The notes: generated from the sequence alone by a model not told the origin. A stretch of DNA of 64,000 nt from Lachnospiraceae bacterium (GCA_022845955.1 AP025576.1:3906001-3970000); one strand, 5' to 3'. Positions 24,518 through 34,972 are shown, numbered from the stretch's first letter. Translations and numbers: made by a program.

Positions 24518-26604
24518 TTGTCATATTCCATACCGCCGAAGGCCTTCAGGAATTCCCTGACCCCATATCCCGGAAACTCTGCGGTCAATACGGTTTCATC
24601 CTCTAAGATTACCCTGCCTCTGCCATATTTCCGGTGGGTAATATATCTCTCCGGTACCGCTTCCTCTTTCTGTTCCGCCGGCTCCGGTTCTTCCTGCGGC
24701 TTCCCGGCCGCCCGTTCCTCAAGTATCATCTTTTTCAGCGTCTGCAGATCATTTTCCGTCCCGGCGGGCGTCCCCTTCTCCACCAAATCAGGAGGCAGCA
24801 TTTTAAGGAACCTGCTTTCCCCAGGTCTAACTCTGCTGTCCGGGTTGGTATAAAAAGAAAGCTCCAGATAATCCCTGGCCCGTGTCATTCCCACAAAAAA
24901 CAGCCGCCGCTCTTCGTCCTCTTCTTCGAAATCCCTGGTCCGCAAAGGGATCAGGCCATAATTAACCCCGATAATAAACACATGGGAAAATTCCAGGCCC
25001 TTGGACGCATGCAGCGTCATCAGCTTCACGCAGTCCCCGCCCTCTTTTTCTTTCCTGTCAGGAAGGCCGTATAATACGGAGGTATTCAAAAACCCTTTCC
25101 ATGCGGCCTCCAAAGCTGTCCGCCTTTCGTGTTCCCCTTCCTCCGCCGGATAAGGAAGCACGGAAAAAACAGCGTCAAACAATTGAAACAGCGCCGTCCT
25201 GTCCTCCTGCCAGGTCCGGGAGGAGGGATGGATATGGCGGTCCAAATCAAAATAGGAATACAGGGCCCCGGGGCTGTCTATTCCCGGACAGGCCTCTAAA
25301 AAGCCCCGCATCCGTCTATACAGGGGGTACTCCTCCGTCTTTTCTTCCCGGAGGATACCGGAGGCCGCTTTTTCGGAAAGTGCCTTACCTGCCTTACGTT
25401 CCCCGTATTCTCCGTGGCTCAGGGCATAAATACCGGCTCCCCTGTCCAGCGGATCCAAAGAAAAGCGCAGCACCTGCAGCATCCAATACAGGACGGGAGC
25501 CTCCCGCAGCGTTTTTTTTACCGATACCAGGCAGGGGATCCCGTTTCTGGCAAATACCTCCTCCAGTACCTGCGACTGGCTCTGCAGCCTGTAAAAAATG
25601 GCGATTTGCCCGCAGGGGATCCCCTCCTGTAAAAGCTTTTGAATCCGTTCCGCCAGATAACAGGCCTCCTGGAACGGATCATAATGGTTTTTTACCACTA
25701 TCTTGCTTCCGCCCTTCCTGCTGCCGGTAAAACCGCCGCCGTTTTGTGCAAAGGCCCCTGCCGCCTCAAGGATGGGGGCGCTGGAACGGTAATTGACGGG
25801 AAGGGACAGCTCTGTGGCATGGCAGGCGGCCCGCAGGGTATAGAATACATTACAGGCACTGCCCCGCCAGGAATAAATCACCTGATTGGGATCCCCTACC
25901 GCAAACAGGGCGCATCCTTTGTCAACAAGCTTCCGGATCATGCGCAGCTGCAGTTCGTCACAATCCTGCACTTCATCAACTATGACCCAGGCCGGCTTCC
26001 AATCCGCAGCCTCCAGCAGCTGATCCGTATGGAGGATTAAATCGGAAAACGTCATCTTGTCCCGTCGTTTTTTTTCTTCCTCAAGCGCTTCCAGAAGGAG
26101 AGGCATATCGTCCTGTATGCGGGAAGTATTTGTGCCCGCAGGACCTGTACTGTTTTGTTCCAGCCTTTTTTTCAGCCGGTTTTTATATTTAATCTGCAGT
26201 TTTTTCTCCCGGATCAACTCCAGGGCCAGATCCATTTCCTCTTCCGGATCCATGACCTGAAAATCAGGGGTATAACCCAGCGCTCCTACCGGCAGGACTT
26301 CCCGCAGAAGCTGCAGCGCCACACTGTGAAAGGTGCCGAAATACCGCATATCCGGCAGAAGAAAAGCTTCTTCGGAGGCCGCCAGCCTATCCCGGATCTC
26401 CTTTGCCGCTTTGTTCGTGAAGGTAAGAACCACCATATCCCGGTAGCTTATATGCGCAATTTCATGAAGATATCTTATTTTCACTGTCAGCACCGTGGTT
26501 TTCCCGCTTCCCACATTGGCATTGACAAGGCAGGCGCTGCTGTCATCCAGCACCGCCTTTTTCTGATATTCGTTGAGAAACGCCGGCATTACAAATTCAC
26601 CCAT
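24514..26604 (-). CDS. UvrD/Rep-family superfamily 1 DNA helicase
   Basis: A 696-aa SF1A helicase. Walker A is VGSGKTT (K35), motif II is VDEVQD, motif III GDPNQVIYSWRGS, motif V TLHASKGLEF, and motif VI VGMTRARDYL; a UvrD/PcrA-like beta-rich C-terminal domain ends the protein (YITHRKYGRGRV). It should translocate 3'-5' on DNA. It is shorter than PcrA/UvrD, so it is a paralogue. Its ATG (AAGGAG seven bases upstream) overlaps the DEAH helicase stop by 8 bp, so it is the last gene of a tight operon with that helicase and the DUF4132-type protein. Confidence 0.92.
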   Translation of the reverse strand: MGEFVMPAFLNEYQKKAVLDDSSACLVNANVGSGKTTVLTVKIRYLHEIAHISYRDMVVLTFTNKAAKEIRDRLAASEEAFLLPDMRYFGTFHSVALQLLREVLPVGALGYTPDFQVMDPEEEMDLALELIREKKLQIKYKNRLKKRLEQNSTGPAGTNTSRIQDDMPLLLEALEEEKKRRDKMTFSDLILHTDQLLEAADWKPAWVIVDEVQDCDELQLRMIRKLVDKGCALFAVGDPNQVIYSWRGSACNVFYTLRAACHATELSLPVNYRSSAPILEAAGAFAQNGGGFTGSRKGGSKIVVKNHYDPFQEACYLAERIQKLLQEGIPCGQIAIFYRLQSQSQVLEEVFARNGIPCLVSVKKTLREAPVLYWMLQVLRFSLDPLDRGAGIYALSHGEYGERKAGKALSEKAASGILREEKTEEYPLYRRMRGFLEACPGIDSPGALYSYFDLDRHIHPSSRTWQEDRTALFQLFDAVFSVLPYPAEEGEHERRTALEAAWKGFLNTSVLYGLPDRKEKEGGDCVKLMTLHASKGLEFSHVFIIGVNYGLIPLRTRDFEEEDEERRLFFVGMTRARDYLELSFYTNPDSRVRPGESRFLKMLPPDLVEKGTPAGTENDLQTLKKMILEERAAGKPQEEPEPAEQKEEAVPERYITHRKYGRGRVILEDETVLTAEFPGYGVREFLKAFGGMEYDN

Positions 26605-29290
26605 GGAACACTCCTTTTTCCAGCTTTTTCTGAATGGTTCTGCGTTCTTCCCCGTCTTCGCTTTCTTCCAGACGTATCTCCAGCTTCAGGTTTCCGGGAG
26701 CCTGGGTATAATAACGGAAAATATTCAAAAGGCTGCGGTAATTATTTTCTTCCATAATCCACTCCCGGTAAAAGGGAAGGACGGTGCCAAGGCACAGGGT
26801 ATTTCCTTCCAGAACAACTCCGGGCACCGTATACAGAAAGGCGGAAAAGGGATCTCCTTTATCCTTCAGATAAAGACAGAATTCCTTCCATTTTTCAGGC
26901 TTTTCCAATTCCTTCAGCACAAAAGGCTTTTGGAAAGCGGGCATTTCCCGTGGCCGGTTCCAAAGAATGCCCGCAGGCGGATCCGACTCCTCCAGAAGGT
27001 TTTTAAGTCCCCACAGGACCAGCTTTTTATCCAGCCAATGGTCGCCGATACAGGCGGCACAGCCGTCCTCACAGGGACAGCCGGATACCAGGGCGGCCGC
27101 ATTTTCCACAATTTGCGGAATAAAATCCGCAATTTTATCCGCATAGCCAAGCCCTCCTGCATACTGGTCATAGAAAAAAAGGGCCGTTTCCTCTCCAGGC
27201 GGCAGATCCCCGTCCTGCCAGAGGGCAGGATCCCACTCCCCGCCGCCCAAATGGCCGGACATAGCCGTCCCTATATCCTCCCTTTCCGTCATGGTTACCA
27301 TCATGGCTGCGTTTTTAAGAGCATAGGCAAGGCCTTCAAAATGATTGTTCCTGACAATTTTGCCATCCTCCTTCACCTGCATCAGCCTCCGGTAGACTGC
27401 CGCCACATTGTCGGGAATGGCAATCCAGGCGCCTTCCGTATCGAAATCTTTGGAAAGAGGTGCCGGCAGCTGTTCAAATCCCAGATTCTGATGGTTATGG
27501 AACTGCAGCTTCCGGTACATGGAAACCATGGTATGCACATTGACATCCCCGAAGGATATACGTGTCCGCCGGTATTCCTTTTCCCGGCTGCTGCGTATGA
27601 CGGAAATTTCCGTCCCTCCGCCCGGGACGGTATAGTAATTCCCAAAGAAAGGTTCTGCCGACGCGGTTCTGGTTTCCAGGTTCAATCCGCTCACCTGGTA
27701 CTGCACACCGTCGTGCATATATACCGCGCCTTCATGGATTTCCCGGAAGGCCTGCATCTCGTCCATCTCGGTAATGACCCTGCCGTTTTCCCGGTTGATC
27801 AGCTTGTATCTGGCCTTATCAATATTACGCAGGCTGAAATCCCCTGCCGGAAACGCTCCCCCCGACCAGGCAAACCTTCCGTCCCGGCCGTCCACCTCCT
27901 TCACCTTCAGCAGTACCGGTATGGCCTCCCCCAAATCCGGGAACAGGGCGATATCATCCAGTGTCAGCGGTATTTCCGCAGCTGCCGCCCGGATATGGGC
28001 CAGCTCAATGAGAAGATTGTTCTTATCCACGATGGCGGTTTCACTTCCGCCGCCGAACAGCCAGTCGGGATTCACAGCAATATACTGGTCAAAAGGAAGA
28101 TTTTCCAGGATCAGATAGTTCAGACAGCCTTTCCCGCTTCTTCCGGCCCGCCCTGTCTGCTGCCAGAAGGAGGCTCTGGTGCCGGGATATCCCACCAGCA
28201 CCGCGGACTCTATCTTGCCGATATCAATCCCCAGCTCCAGTGCATTGGTGGAAATCAGGCCCGTCAGTGCTCCCGACACCATCTTATTTTCAATTTCCTT
28301 ACGCTCCGCAGACGTATAGCCTCCCCGGTAACCGGATATTTTATCTGCCCTGCCCGATCCTCCTTCCGATTCCAGGATATCGGAAGCCTCCTTCAAAACC
28401 ACCTCCACATTTCTTCTGGATTTGGTAAAAGCAATAAAGCTTCTTTCCGCTTCCGCCAGCTGCACAAGCAAATGGGAGGCTACCTCCGTGGAAGAAACCT
28501 GTCCGTAATTTTTCCCATCCTTCCCTTTGATTACGGGCGGCTGCAAAAACACATATGTCCGCGGCCCCGCAGGCGAACCGTCCCTGGATATCCGGGTAAA
28601 ATCCTGTCCGCATATCTCCCCCGCAAGCTCCGCAGGATTGGCTATGGTGGCAGAACTGCACAGGAACCTGGGTGAGGATCGGTAATATCTGCACACCCGT
28701 TCCAGGCGCCGGAACACATTGGCAAGGTGGGAGCCAAAAGCCCCCCGGTAGGTATGCAGCTCATCTATCACCACAAATTTCAGATTGCTGAAAATGAAAT
28801 CAAATCCGTATCTGCTGTGGTTGGGAAGGAACGCGCTGTTGAGCATTTCCGGGTTTGTCAGAATCAAATTCGCGTGCTTGCGGATTCTGCTCCTTTCGCC
28901 CGCCGTCGTATCCCCGTCATACACTCCGGCGGCTATCCGGTTTTCCCCAAAATATTCCACCACCGGCAGAACCGCCCGGTACTGATCCGCTGCCAGCGCT
29001 TTTGTAGGATAAATGAAAATGGCTCTGGCCTGGGGATTTTTCAGGATTTCCTGAATCACCGGCAGCAGGAAGCTCAGTGTCTTTCCGCTGGCTGTGGAGG
29101 TGGTGATCACAAGGTTTTTCCCCTCCTGCGCTTTTTCAAACATTTCCGCCTGATGGCAGTACAGCCTGCGGATCCCCCGGCTCTCCAGATATGCGGCAAG
29201 CTCCGGGAGCATATTCTCCGGGAAGTCCGAATAGACAGCCTCTCTTGCCGGATATTCTTTGGTATATATTATCAGATCCTTAGTTTCCAT
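26597..29290 (-). CDS. DEAH-box helicase with C-terminal DUF1998 zinc region (MrfA/YprA-like)
   Basis: An 897-aa SF2 helicase. Walker A is STASGKT (K70), motif II is DELH (176-179), and motif VI is QTGRAGRSGKG. The C-terminal part carries the four-cysteine cluster CPCEDGCAAC with a DHWLDKK follow-up, the DUF1998 hallmark. The best-known relative is Bacillus MrfA (YprA), which acts with the exonuclease MrfB in mitomycin-damage repair. No MrfB-like exonuclease is present here; instead a UvrD-like helicase overlaps downstream and a 1710-aa DUF4132-type protein lies 12 bp upstream. The role in repair or defence is inferred. Confidence 0.9.
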   Translation of the reverse strand: METKDLIIYTKEYPAREAVYSDFPENMLPELAAYLESRGIRRLYCHQAEMFEKAQEGKNLVITTSTASGKTLSFLLPVIQEILKNPQARAIFIYPTKALAADQYRAVLPVVEYFGENRIAAGVYDGDTTAGERSRIRKHANLILTNPEMLNSAFLPNHSRYGFDFIFSNLKFVVIDELHTYRGAFGSHLANVFRRLERVCRYYRSSPRFLCSSATIANPAELAGEICGQDFTRISRDGSPAGPRTYVFLQPPVIKGKDGKNYGQVSSTEVASHLLVQLAEAERSFIAFTKSRRNVEVVLKEASDILESEGGSGRADKISGYRGGYTSAERKEIENKMVSGALTGLISTNALELGIDIGKIESAVLVGYPGTRASFWQQTGRAGRSGKGCLNYLILENLPFDQYIAVNPDWLFGGGSETAIVDKNNLLIELAHIRAAAAEIPLTLDDIALFPDLGEAIPVLLKVKEVDGRDGRFAWSGGAFPAGDFSLRNIDKARYKLINRENGRVITEMDEMQAFREIHEGAVYMHDGVQYQVSGLNLETRTASAEPFFGNYYTVPGGGTEISVIRSSREKEYRRTRISFGDVNVHTMVSMYRKLQFHNHQNLGFEQLPAPLSKDFDTEGAWIAIPDNVAAVYRRLMQVKEDGKIVRNNHFEGLAYALKNAAMMVTMTEREDIGTAMSGHLGGGEWDPALWQDGDLPPGEETALFFYDQYAGGLGYADKIADFIPQIVENAAALVSGCPCEDGCAACIGDHWLDKKLVLWGLKNLLEESDPPAGILWNRPREMPAFQKPFVLKELEKPEKWKEFCLYLKDKGDPFSAFLYTVPGVVLEGNTLCLGTVLPFYREWIMEENNYRSLLNIFRYYTQAPGNLKLEIRLEESEDGEERRTIQKKLEKGVFHG

Positions 29291-29302
29291 GAATAACTCC
29301 TG

Positions 29303-32300
29303 TTATGCCTGTATCTGATCCAGTATATAAGGATCCTTTATCCTGGCATCCTGTGCAAACAATATAATTTTGGACATAATTTCCGCTGTCTTGGGGTCCT
29401 CGTCCAGAAAGGGAAGGAACAGCCTTCCCCTGCTCTGGGAATGGACGGGCAGTACCTGAATCTGATGCCCTCCCTTACGGTGGATCACACCGCTTCCCAA
29501 ATGAATGCTGTAGGCAGCCCTGCTGCCCTTTATAAGGGCATGGCTTCCCTCCAGGGTAACATTGGATATATCGAAAAGAGGCAGATTATATTCCACAATC
29601 GCTTTCCTCATTTCCACGGTGGAATGGCTGGTCTCCGGATCCACACCGCCCGCATGGGCCACACTTACCGCCAAATCCACATCCCGCATAACCTCGGAAT
29701 AGACAATGGCAGGAATATCCCTGATTGGAATGCCCTCAAAGGTTTTCCTTTGGGTAAACTCCACCCATTCCAATGCGGGCGCTTCCACTTCACTGGGCGA
29801 AAACCAGTCTGCCTGGGCATAAATATGGGCGATAATATTCTCTTTATAATAGATTTTCTGAAGCCCTTCCTCATAATCCGCCACCCAGCGCCTGGATTTC
29901 AGGCAGGCAGCCGTTTTGGCAGGTTGGATCTGATTCCCGGCAAACATAAGGGAATGGGTTCTGTCCAGTTCCTCCGGAAGTTTTACGTACAGCTCGCGGA
30001 ATACCTGCTTAAAGGGCTGCCTGAGCCCTTCCGCAAACAAAAGCTTCTGGTATTCTTCCCAGCAGCCCAGCTCATAGAGGTCAAACGGGTGGGCCACACG
30101 CAGCATATCTTCTCCCCGGAGGAGCACACGTTCCTTTTCCCAGCCGGTCATGCCATCCTCTCTTATAAAACCGGATACCGGACAATCGGCGGGGCCTGCC
30201 GGGCTATCGCCGATAAATACGAGACTCCGCACCACCGGCGCTATTACCGGATTACACAGAAGCGCCTGCAGTTCCTCATATCGGTAAGCCTCCCGCTCTT
30301 CCATAGCCTGTTCAAACATTTTGACGCATCTGGCATACTGTTCTTTCAGTTTCATGTGGATTTCCTTCAACTGCAGATAGTACGCATTCTTTTTCAGCCT
30401 GGCCGGTACGGTTTTCAGGGGCTTGCCATCTTTTTCAGCCATAATGGACGGTCTACCGTTTTCATCCACATAAAGACACAGGAAAACACCGTCCTCTTCT
30501 TTTTTCTCAAAGAAAACACGATACTCCTTTACCAGTTCCGTTTCCATGGCAAGGGTCAAACGGGTCACATCCGCATAGCCCGCCTTGGTAGCCATATTTT
30601 TCATAGCCACCGACACGGCGAGGGACTCGCTGGCCCGGCGCTGCGCTCCGAACTGCCTGCTTTCCTTCAGGAACCGCTGCAGAAATTCATACCGGCGGGG
30701 CAGCTCGCGTTTCCCCTGCACAGGCACCAGGCCATAGCTCATCAGCAGATCCTTATTCCTTTTTTCCCGGATTGCCTGTTCCAGCGCCTGCGCAGTTACC
30801 CGTCCCAGAGCCGCGTCTGCGTATTTCCTCGCCCGGGCATGCTTGCTTCCGTCGGAGATATATTTGGCGGCATCATACAGTCTGCCGAACCGCTCTTCCC
30901 CCAGCAGGGAATAGGCTTCCTCAAACCAGTTCACATCAAAAGCGCCGTTATTGAGTTCTTCCGGCGTAAGCGGGGTATACCGGGCTATCATTGCTTTCTT
31001 TTTATCGTCGAATCGCTCGTTCATATGGGCCATGAAATAATAGCATCCGCTTTTCAGCCCGGGCCAGCCCAGATATTCCTCTATGATATCCAGCCACTGC
31101 GGCGCATACATGGCTGTTTCGATCATTTTCTGTTCTTTTATTTTCGTCCCCTTCAGCAGTTCCTTCAGCTTTCCGGCATCCTCTCCCTCCAGAGGATAGC
31201 ATATCTGAAGCAGATAGCTCAAGCATTCCTTTTTCCCCGTCCTGCTTCCCGACCAGTAATAGTAGGCAGTCCGATCCAGCTTGTCATTTCCCAGGGCTTT
31301 CAGGATCTCTATCATGCGATCCATACCGTAAATCCGCTTGATAGAAGATATGCTGGAGGAAAACACCGTGGGAAGATCCCCGCGCTTTACTTCCACATCC
31401 AGAATCGTATCGGTAATACGGAAGAAAAACGCCCTTCCCTGTTTTATAAAAGGATTCTCCGGATTCCCTTTTTCTTCCGCCAGTTCCTCCTTTGACAGGT
31501 AAGCGGAAAGTCTGTTTCTATCGTAAGGCTGTAAATGATCGGAAACCAGACGGGACAGATCTTCCAGGCTGGCACGCAGGCCAATCGTTTCAAATGCGGC
31601 CTCGTAAACCGTATCCGCAGGGATAAGGCCCAGCCGGAACGCCAACACATACTCATAAATGGTCAGCAGCGTACGGGAATTCCGGTTATACGAATAGGCA
31701 CTTCCGCTGCCATTGTGGGCATTGTAGTCAAAAAGCTGATCCAGACGGTAAAGGGCAGAGAATCCTTCTTTAAATTCCTGCTCTGTCCTCCATCCCGACA
31801 GAGGACGGATCAGGCCGTTCACGGCAGGAATATCCGTCAGGGCAAATTCCCCGGGATCCGAAACATAATAATAGCGGGTATCTTTCCCTTTTTCATACCA
31901 CAAATCCCTGGCAGGGATCTCTTCCGCAAGCAGGGCGGCCAGTTCCAGGGCGGCCGGTCTCCACTGTGTATCCTCATATATGCTGTTCAGAATGGTAAGA
32001 ACCGTATAGGCACTGCTTCCATATCCCGGCCGTACCCCCTGCTTCTGGGGGATCCGGAATTCCCCGATATTTCCCAAAAGCTTTTTCTGATAGCCCAGCA
32101 GGATTTCCTGATTTTTCACATTTACGCCGCTTCCCGTCCCGTTGTTCCATGCCAGCAGCAGAAGCTTTACCAGATGGGGATCCCCGATATGTTCCTCATA
32201 AAAACGGATCCACAGTTCTTTAAACGGATAACGATCCGCAAAAGGCAGGGAGGTATCGCTGCTGCTCACGACCAGATGATTCCCCAAAAGCATCTCATAA

Positions 32301-34435
32301 CCGTTGGCAGCTTTATACTCCAGTCCTGCATTTTCATCCAGAAACGCATACAGGCTGCGTACGATCTCTTCCAGCTTTCGGATATCCGTCCGGAAAAAGG
32401 CCCGCAGGTTCTCACGGCCTGCCGCCGGCTCCAACAATGCAGGAACCGCATCTTTACGGTACAGGCCATACCCTTCTGTTTCCAATATCCGGCTTGAGGC
32501 GGATTCTCCTGTGATTTCCTCTAAAAGGATCTGTTCCTTATCCGATTTTCCCTCCAGCTTTCCGGCTTCCTCCGCCAGGCTTTTCTGCACAGCTTCCGGC
32601 CTTCCGCTGATCCGGGCCTCTCTCACCAAAGTCAGGCCGCCCTCGCGCATCTCCTCCGAGGAAGAAGAAAGCAGGCGCCTCACCGATTCCTCCAGCCCCT
32701 TATCGCTCTGTTTTTCCAGAAGCTTCAGGACATTTTGTCTGATATCCCCTTTCTTATATTTCAAGAACGCTTCTATCTGCCGGTAATCCCCGTCGGACAG
32801 CTCCAGTCCCTCCGCCAGCCGGAATGCCGTCTTTCTGGTCATCGTTTCCTTATCTGCCAGAAAAGAAAGCAGAAGTTCCTTCTGGTGTTCATTTTCCGGG
32901 CTGTGAAGCAGCAGTTCCACCCATTTCGCCCTGCTTTCATAAGAACCGCTGATATCGATCTCCATCACGTTTCCGGCCGCCTCTTCTATGAGGCCGGAAT
33001 CCCCAAGGGAATAAGCAATTACACACATTCGCTTAATAAGCTGCCCCCTGGTAAGTTCCACCCGGTACCAGGAAAACACACAGGGTGCAAATTCCAGCAC
33101 TTTTTTCTTCATGCTCTCCAAGATATCTTTCAGCACCCCATAGTGGGCAATGGCTTCCCCGCGGCTGTCAAACAGCCAGCCGATGGGAATGGGACGATAC
33201 TGCCTTTCCTCTCCGTTACCGGACTGACGGCCGCCCAGCGCATAACTGACATACCGTTCCGCGCTGCTCAGATAGGTGGGCATAAAAGCCGCGATCATTT
33301 CCGGATCCGATGAGAACTTCATGACTGCCTTTTTGGCCGTGACTCCGGTAAACGCATCCCATTCCAGTGTGCGGTTAAAATAGGACATGGTAAGGATCTG
33401 GTTCCTGGTTCCGTGCTCCAGGAATTCTCCCATCACTCCGATGGCATCCTGCAGTTCATAAAAAGCCAGTGTCCACAGGCCCACGGCAATCCGGATGCTG
33501 TCATTGGAAGCGATATATGCCTGCACTGCCTCCGGATCGCTAAGAGAAGCCTCCATGAGGGTTATCATCTTCTCCGATATCCGATCCGCATTTTCCACAT
33601 CGCAGATACCGGTCCAGGTTGCCACTGCCCTTTTAACGGAGGCAAAACGGATCAGATTATTATCACATACCGCGGCAAAAATTGTCCGGAAAGCCTCCAC
33701 TGTCCCGCAGTCCGCATTTTCACAGACCGCCTGTCTGACCCCTTCCTGAAGCCTGGCGGCAAGCAGGAAATCCGAAAGGAGACGGTGAAGGGACGCACAG
33801 GAGCTTTTTACGATCCCCCTTATCCAGTCCGCCGTGATTACGGCGGTATTGTTATCGCTTAGCAGCACATTTTCAGCCGCCGCTTTTACCGCCTCATCTC
33901 CTCTGTCTATCCTGGCCGCGATCATATCATCCATACACTGCAGGGTAAAACCGTAAGCCGGATTCCTTTTGAAGTCCAGCTTTTCTTCCGACAGCCGGTC
34001 CAGGAGATAATCCTCCAGGCTGCATTCATAAAACTGCAGCACCTTGTAGGCATACAGCAGACGGAATACATGCTTAAGGCTTGGAAAATAAGATTTGGTA
34101 CGAACGGTTCTGCGGTAAATGCTGTGGGAATAGGGAAACTGGTTCAGCTTATCGATAATATAATAAAAATCCCCGGCAAACTCCTTTCCTGCATAAAGCT
34201 CCGTCAGTTTTTTATAGTTTTTCCGCATGAAAGAAGAAAGCGTCAGATATGTCCCCTCACGCAGTTTTTCTTCCGCTTTCTCCAGAAACGGGCCGAATTC
34301 CTGTCTGTACTGCCCGAATTTTTCTATTTCCTCCACCGCTTTTTTCGTTTCGCCGGAGGCAAGGTACAACTTTTTTTTCCATTTTTCCCTGTAGGCTTCC
34401 GACAGCTTCTGCCTGCTTTGATAACTGTATTCCAT
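29303..34435 (-). CDS. Giant DUF4132/DUF5724-type protein of unknown function
   Basis: A 1710-aa protein without signal peptide or membrane segments. The first half is helical and looks like degenerate HEAT/ARM repeats (for example EEMREGGLTLVREARISG). The last 300 residues resemble the conserved C-terminal domain of DUF4132/MolR-type proteins (RDVDLAVSVAHAGGVDPETS, LGSGVIHRKGGHQI). I see no nuclease, protease or NTPase motif. It starts at ATG 34435 with GGAGAG upstream. It is the second gene of an operon with a 140-aa protein upstream and two DNA helicases downstream. A scaffold or sensor for the helicases is a guess; the family assignment is moderate. Confidence 0.7.
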   Translation of the reverse strand: MEYSYQSRQKLSEAYREKWKKKLYLASGETKKAVEEIEKFGQYRQEFGPFLEKAEEKLREGTYLTLSSFMRKNYKKLTELYAGKEFAGDFYYIIDKLNQFPYSHSIYRRTVRTKSYFPSLKHVFRLLYAYKVLQFYECSLEDYLLDRLSEEKLDFKRNPAYGFTLQCMDDMIAARIDRGDEAVKAAAENVLLSDNNTAVITADWIRGIVKSSCASLHRLLSDFLLAARLQEGVRQAVCENADCGTVEAFRTIFAAVCDNNLIRFASVKRAVATWTGICDVENADRISEKMITLMEASLSDPEAVQAYIASNDSIRIAVGLWTLAFYELQDAIGVMGEFLEHGTRNQILTMSYFNRTLEWDAFTGVTAKKAVMKFSSDPEMIAAFMPTYLSSAERYVSYALGGRQSGNGEERQYRPIPIGWLFDSRGEAIAHYGVLKDILESMKKKVLEFAPCVFSWYRVELTRGQLIKRMCVIAYSLGDSGLIEEAAGNVMEIDISGSYESRAKWVELLLHSPENEHQKELLLSFLADKETMTRKTAFRLAEGLELSDGDYRQIEAFLKYKKGDIRQNVLKLLEKQSDKGLEESVRRLLSSSSEEMREGGLTLVREARISGRPEAVQKSLAEEAGKLEGKSDKEQILLEEITGESASSRILETEGYGLYRKDAVPALLEPAAGRENLRAFFRTDIRKLEEIVRSLYAFLDENAGLEYKAANGYEMLLGNHLVVSSSDTSLPFADRYPFKELWIRFYEEHIGDPHLVKLLLLAWNNGTGSGVNVKNQEILLGYQKKLLGNIGEFRIPQKQGVRPGYGSSAYTVLTILNSIYEDTQWRPAALELAALLAEEIPARDLWYEKGKDTRYYYVSDPGEFALTDIPAVNGLIRPLSGWRTEQEFKEGFSALYRLDQLFDYNAHNGSGSAYSYNRNSRTLLTIYEYVLAFRLGLIPADTVYEAAFETIGLRASLEDLSRLVSDHLQPYDRNRLSAYLSKEELAEEKGNPENPFIKQGRAFFFRITDTILDVEVKRGDLPTVFSSSISSIKRIYGMDRMIEILKALGNDKLDRTAYYYWSGSRTGKKECLSYLLQICYPLEGEDAGKLKELLKGTKIKEQKMIETAMYAPQWLDIIEEYLGWPGLKSGCYYFMAHMNERFDDKKKAMIARYTPLTPEELNNGAFDVNWFEEAYSLLGEERFGRLYDAAKYISDGSKHARARKYADAALGRVTAQALEQAIREKRNKDLLMSYGLVPVQGKRELPRRYEFLQRFLKESRQFGAQRRASESLAVSVAMKNMATKAGYADVTRLTLAMETELVKEYRVFFEKKEEDGVFLCLYVDENGRPSIMAEKDGKPLKTVPARLKKNAYYLQLKEIHMKLKEQYARCVKMFEQAMEEREAYRYEELQALLCNPVIAPVVRSLVFIGDSPAGPADCPVSGFIREDGMTGWEKERVLLRGEDMLRVAHPFDLYELGCWEEYQKLLFAEGLRQPFKQVFRELYVKLPEELDRTHSLMFAGNQIQPAKTAACLKSRRWVADYEEGLQKIYYKENIIAHIYAQADWFSPSEVEAPALEWVEFTQRKTFEGIPIRDIPAIVYSEVMRDVDLAVSVAHAGGVDPETSHSTVEMRKAIVEYNLPLFDISNVTLEGSHALIKGSRAAYSIHLGSGVIHRKGGHQIQVLPVHSQSRGRLFLPFLDEDPKTAEIMSKIILFAQDARIKDPYILDQIQA

Positions 34436-34495
34436 CCCTTTTTCTCTCCTTATGCGCTGTAACTGTCCGGCCCCGTACCAACTGATATTACGCGC

Positions 34496-34915
34496 TTACC
34501 ACATTCTTCCGGCAAGCATTGTCATTCTCACAAAAACAAGCTCACTGTTCTCCCGGAGTTCCATTTTTTCCTCCAGCCGCTCCAGCTTTTTCCCGTCCAG
34601 GAATACCACCACAATCCCGTCTTCAAAGCATTGCCAGGCATTTTCCACGGCCTCCCTGAATTCCGGCACCTTGTCCTTGCGGGAAAGGCCGAAGGTTACC
34701 TTACCGCCGCGTGCCTGTTCTTCGATATTTTCCCCGGAAAGGACGGCTTCCACCTCCGTATGTTTCCGCCGTTCTCCGTATGCTTTCCGATTTATGCGCA
34801 CCGTTTCTTCCAGAAGCTTTCGGACGGTGTCTGCTGTTTCCGGATATTCATAAATAACCGGTACGATGCTACCGCGGTTTTTCCCTATTTTTTTCACTTG
34901 GATTCTTACCTTCAT
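34496..34915 (-). CDS. Small beta-grasp-like protein of unknown function
   Basis: A 140-aa protein. It starts at ATG 34915, after GGTGGG, rather than at an upstream in-frame ATG (35005) that precedes the promoter. It opens with an amphipathic strand (MKVRIQVKKIG), then a helix (ADTVRKLLEETVRIN), an insert of about 55 residues, and ends with VVVFLDGKKLERLEEKMEL and RENSELVFVRMTMLAGRMW. The order and spacing of these segments recall the ubiquitin/MoaD/ThiS beta-grasp fold, but there is no C-terminal Gly-Gly and no E1-like gene nearby. The similarity is by eye only. It is the first gene of the DUF4132-helicase operon. Confidence 0.6.
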   Translation of the reverse strand: MKVRIQVKKIGKNRGSIVPVIYEYPETADTVRKLLEETVRINRKAYGERRKHTEVEAVLSGENIEEQARGGKVTFGLSRKDKVPEFREAVENAWQCFEDGIVVVFLDGKKLERLEEKMELRENSELVFVRMTMLAGRMW

Positions 34916-34972
34916 ATCCTGCCCACCTGCTCCGGCACCGGGTTTGTGCTCTCCCTGCTGCCTGTTTTCTCT

